NCBI GenBank assembly: GCA_028673005.1
Contig: CM054116.1
Location: 39,188,577 to 39,252,576, forward strand
Direction of reading: 5' to 3'
Source of the DNA: Tanypteryx hageni
Lineage: Eukaryota > Arthropoda > Insecta > Odonata > Petaluridae
Length of the DNA: 64,000 bases
This document shows positions 61,015 to 64,000 of the stretch, one piece after another. The notes beneath the pieces are model-generated. The model saw only the letters and a list, made by a program, of their open reading frames with translations. It was not told the origin of the DNA and ran no database searches. Each line of letters starts with the position of its first letter. The first letter of the stretch is position 1. Made by a program: the position numbers and the translations under genes.

Positions 61015-62130
61015 GAAGTTTTCAGAAGAGAGGCGCCGGCAAAGAGGGAAAGGGAGAATAAGGTGTCGATGGAAGGAGTTAGGGAAATGGGTATTTAGGA
61101 GGAAAATGGAGTGTGCGAACGATGGAATAACGTAGAGAGAGATAGAGGGAGGGATAGAGGGCAAGGGAGGGAAAGCGATGGATACAGAGAGAAATGGAGC
61201 GAAAGAGGGAGATTGGGAGGTTGGAGGGAAGTAAGAGAGTGCGAAAGATTGGAGGAGTGGAAGGGATGGTTTGGAGAAATGCATCCCGGACGGCGCCACC
61301 GAAGGGCGATAGGGTGTGGGTGAGAAATTTGGAAGGAGGGTAGAGGAAGAACTGTGGAGAGTTTTGTGTGTGTGTTTGTATGGGTGTGTATGTGTGCGCG
61401 CGGATGGTGGCGACGTTGGCGCCAGACAGAGAAAAACTGAGCGTCAGGAGGAGACGCGAAACATCTGAAAACAGAGAGATAGATAAAGGGGCAGAGTGGC
61501 TGAGTGTGTATGTGTGAATAAAGGAGTTAGGGGGTGAATGGAACTCTATCGGATGTGCAAGAGGCGTAGCGGCTGCGAAACGTCCGGTTCTTCTCGGGTA
61601 CGCTCCCAACACACACACAAGAGCACACACGGTGGCCCGTTCTTAAACTAGGCCCAGTCTGCGGTCCAGAGACACGAACGGGGTTATCAAGCATCTGGGA
61701 GGAAGAGGAGGTGGAGGGAGAAGAATGGAGTGAGAGACATAGAGGGTGGGAGAGAATGGTTCTGGGTACGGAGTGGATGAGTGCGGTAGGGAGTGTGTGG
61801 ATCAGATTTAGAGGAGTTAAAAGGGGCGGAGAAGGGTTTTAGGCGAAGGATTTGGGAGTCGGGAAAAAAGAAGTAGAATTTGGGTGGAAGAAGGGGTGGG
61901 ATTGCGAGAAAGAGAGAGAGAGAGTTTGAGGGGTAGAGAAAGAGAGAGACTGTTCGGAGAGGATAAGGAGTGTGGGTATTGAGACAGATTGAGAGAGGTT
62001 GCGCTAAAGAAGGAGAGAATAGGGCTGATCCCCGAGTGAGGGGATGAAGATGGGATGGAGTGGAAGGAATGAAAGGGCGTGTATGGGAGAAAGGGGGAGG
62101 GTGGAAGAAGTAAATAAATGTTAAAGAGAA
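61015..62130. repeat. 1.1-kb purine-rich tract
   Basis: The longest one-sided tract in the window, GA-rich on the plus strand, with a GT-rich island at about 61,360-61,400. The 183- and 158-codon minus-strand frames are Pro/Ser/Leu/His-rich shadows of it. Confidence 0.75.
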
Positions 62131-63725
62131 AGTAGGCTTAAAAATCCCGGAGAAATATTGCAAGGAAAATAGATGCGAATTCTGTTTAAACCCTCTCTAT
62201 ATTACTTATTGATGATGCAGAAACAAATATATGTGCTTTGAGCGATATCCGTGCCCTAAGTTGGTGACAAAATTAATCCTATGAGATCTAGAGATAAAAG
62301 TATATAGTAAGGAAGTTATTCATATACCTAAAACAGTGATACATGTAATTTATTTGCTTGCTTCGATTATAAATGTAAATTGTTTTGTTAAATTTTAATT
62401 TCTAGATAATCCGGTTAAAGTTTTACAAGGATTGGGTTAGATGTTCCCGAGATTCCTCAGGCTATGTAATTCTAAAATAAATTGCATTGGCAAGAAATAT
62501 TTTGAACAGGAATTTAAATCACAGGTTAAGGGTCTGTAATTGCAGTATAAGACTTATTTATAACATCTCGCATCTCCTATCTCTCAGTTTGCTACTCGAG
62601 GAAATTTTTCTCAAATATTAGGCAAATTGCCAAGTGACATTACTTTTATATTTCGCCGAGTTAAGCACATTTTCACGCCAGGATTTATATGTTAATGTTA
62701 GGATTTCTGTTTTAAAATTTACATATCGATGACTTAACACAAAATAAATACGTGAATGCTCCTCACACGCGCATGAAGATATTCATTATTCTTGTCTATA
62801 TTGCTGAAAATGGCTAAAGTTTTACCTTCCATTTATCAAGTCTCAGGTTTGGATACTTTTTTGTTTGTCGCTGTCATTATGACAAATTATAAAAGGTGTG
62901 GGCAATGCATTCGAGCTACAAAAAATGGAGGCCCTAACGTTAATTCTAACGACGCTCGAAACGTTAAAAGAAATTATTCGAACGTAGTTGCGTTTTACAA
63001 TGCCATCATAAATATTTCTTATCTGAATTTTTTGCTTTTGCCAGAGAGAATCAGCTTTTTTCCGCACTGCGGGGATGGTTTTTTAGCATTATAAATTGTC
63101 TGCCGCCATCATAAAAAAGAATTAAAAAAATATGCCATCAGATTTTTTTCTGCTTATGCCGTCCAAGCGATACGAAGCGTTATCTTTCGACTAATTTGTC
63201 AGCTCGGTTTGCTGCTTTCGGATCTTCGTCGGGAATCGACTCCTCGCCTCGACTCTCGTATCGTCGTCGTCAGTCTCCCGTTATCAACTAATGACCGCCT
63301 CCCCGGTTCTAACGAAAGACGAACATTTACGTCCATATCCCCGCTATCAATGTAATGGTACATCGTTTGGAATTTTTTCATTCGATTTGGCTGGTCTTCA
63401 TGTAGCGCATTTAAATGTTGTCTATATGCATCTATTCATTTTGTTGTAAGCATTAGTCGATATATTACGAAATCGTTTTGGAAAAATTGACTGCGAGTTT
63501 ATTTTCAAAATACGCATGTTTAAAATACGCAATGAAGTTACTATACATCTATAAAATGTTTTAACGGAAAATATATTTTGACAAAAATAAATTTTTGGTT
63601 TTTTCGTGATATATTTAAAATCTATACAGAAAAGTAATCGGAGAATGTCGACGCAGACATTCACTTTATTATATTTAATGATGTTGGTATAAAAAATATT
63701 CAATAAAATTTCTCTATTTAAAGAA

Positions 63726-63829
63726 GTTAGTGCAAAACATAAAATGGATTAATTGAAATATCTAGAACGAGTTCAATGTTAGTGCAAAAAATAAAATGGA
63801 TTAATTCGGATATCTAGAACGAGGCGAAT
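63726..63829. repeat. 52-bp tandem duplication
   Basis: GTTAGTGCAAAA then ATAAAATGGATTAATT and ATATCTAGAACGAG occur at 63,726 and again at 63,778 with only a few differences, so the duplication looks fairly recent. Confidence 0.85.
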
Positions 63830-64000
63830 TAAATGTTTCAGCTGCTTGAACTTCTTACTTCCTATGGCAACGATTTTCAGATCTTATCCGATAAAAACAA
63901 TCACCAGAAGGTAGATCCAATCCATCCATTTCCTTTTGAGTGACAAAAAGCTATCCTTGAGCGATTGCTCTCTCGCTTCCATTCCAGAACTGTGTATCGA

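Larger units (their letters stand above)
51834..64000. other. Unique non-coding DNA with long CT/GA tracts
   Basis: No gene recognised. Purine/pyrimidine tracts are listed separately. Unique AT-rich stretches at 51,836-52,900, 54,670-55,740, 56,300-57,000, 57,720-58,620, 59,830-60,960 and 62,160-63,700 show no domain or RNA gene. A CpG-containing stretch at 57,470-57,570 and one at 63,180-63,340 stand out from their surroundings without an identifiable role. Confidence 0.5.

Noticed and set aside
61079..62163. Minus-strand frames of 183 and 158 codons
   Set aside because: Shadows of a 1.1-kb purine-rich tract.
63199..63381. 60-codon Arg/Ser-rich minus-strand frame
   Set aside because: Too short, and the composition follows from CG-rich TCG/CGA motifs. 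No supporting signals.
1..64000. CRISPR arrays, operons, bacterial promoters or terminators
   Set aside because: No direct-repeat/spacer arrays and no bacterial gene organisation; transposon types and splice-like signals indicate a eukaryotic genome.

Overview
This window reads as non-coding nuclear DNA from an animal with a large, repeat-rich genome. An arthropod is my best guess. That guess rests on the general look: AT-rich unique sequence, many CT/GA tracts, and Helitron, hAT, pogo-like and LINE remnants together. No marker gene fixes the species. I found no intact protein-coding gene, no rRNA, no convincing tRNA and no CRISPR. Nearly all open frames of 60-200 codons lie in polypyrimidine or polypurine tracts, where stop codons are rare by composition, so I do not treat them as genes. 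The window could be a gene desert or the inside of a very long intron. A strong juxtaposed acceptor/donor pair near 36,789 (+) fits the intron reading but does not prove it.

Layout. 1-7,200: unique DNA, a decayed LINE reverse transcriptase (about 2,463-3,050, minus) and a decayed hAT transposase (4,349-5,250, minus). 7,202-9,588: a deleted Helitron with both ends and the end of its helicase gene (minus), then a TA-flanked 1.4-kb terminal-inverted-repeat element. 9,589-20,200: unique DNA with CT/GA tracts. 20,207-20,975: three diverged copies of a ~290-bp tandem repeat. 22,666-24,110: copy A of an unclassified repeat family and a hammerhead-ribozyme-like remnant. 25,855-27,260: a 1.4-kb tract that switches from pyrimidine-rich to purine-rich. 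33,488-34,390: a 5'-truncated LINE with its 3' tail. 36,770-36,834: the candidate recursive splice site. 39,560-39,905: a repeat shared with 8,440-8,650.

41,660-44,600 is the most structured part. It holds a 36-bp perfect inverted repeat enclosing a second hammerhead-like core, two divergent copies (B and C) of the unclassified repeat, the tail of a pogo/jerky-type transposase apparently split by copy C, a tRNA-like insert inside copy C, and a possible promoter, first exon and short intron on the minus strand. 44,600-64,000 is again unique DNA with long CT/GA tracts, a pogo-like MITE (51,313-51,833) enclosing a GC-rich hairpin, and a 52-bp tandem duplication near the right end.

No genes here work together in a pathway. 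What can be read is a history of nested insertions and deletions. The ribozyme-like, splice and promoter calls are inferences from sequence pattern; family assignments come from remembered motifs and were not checked against any database.
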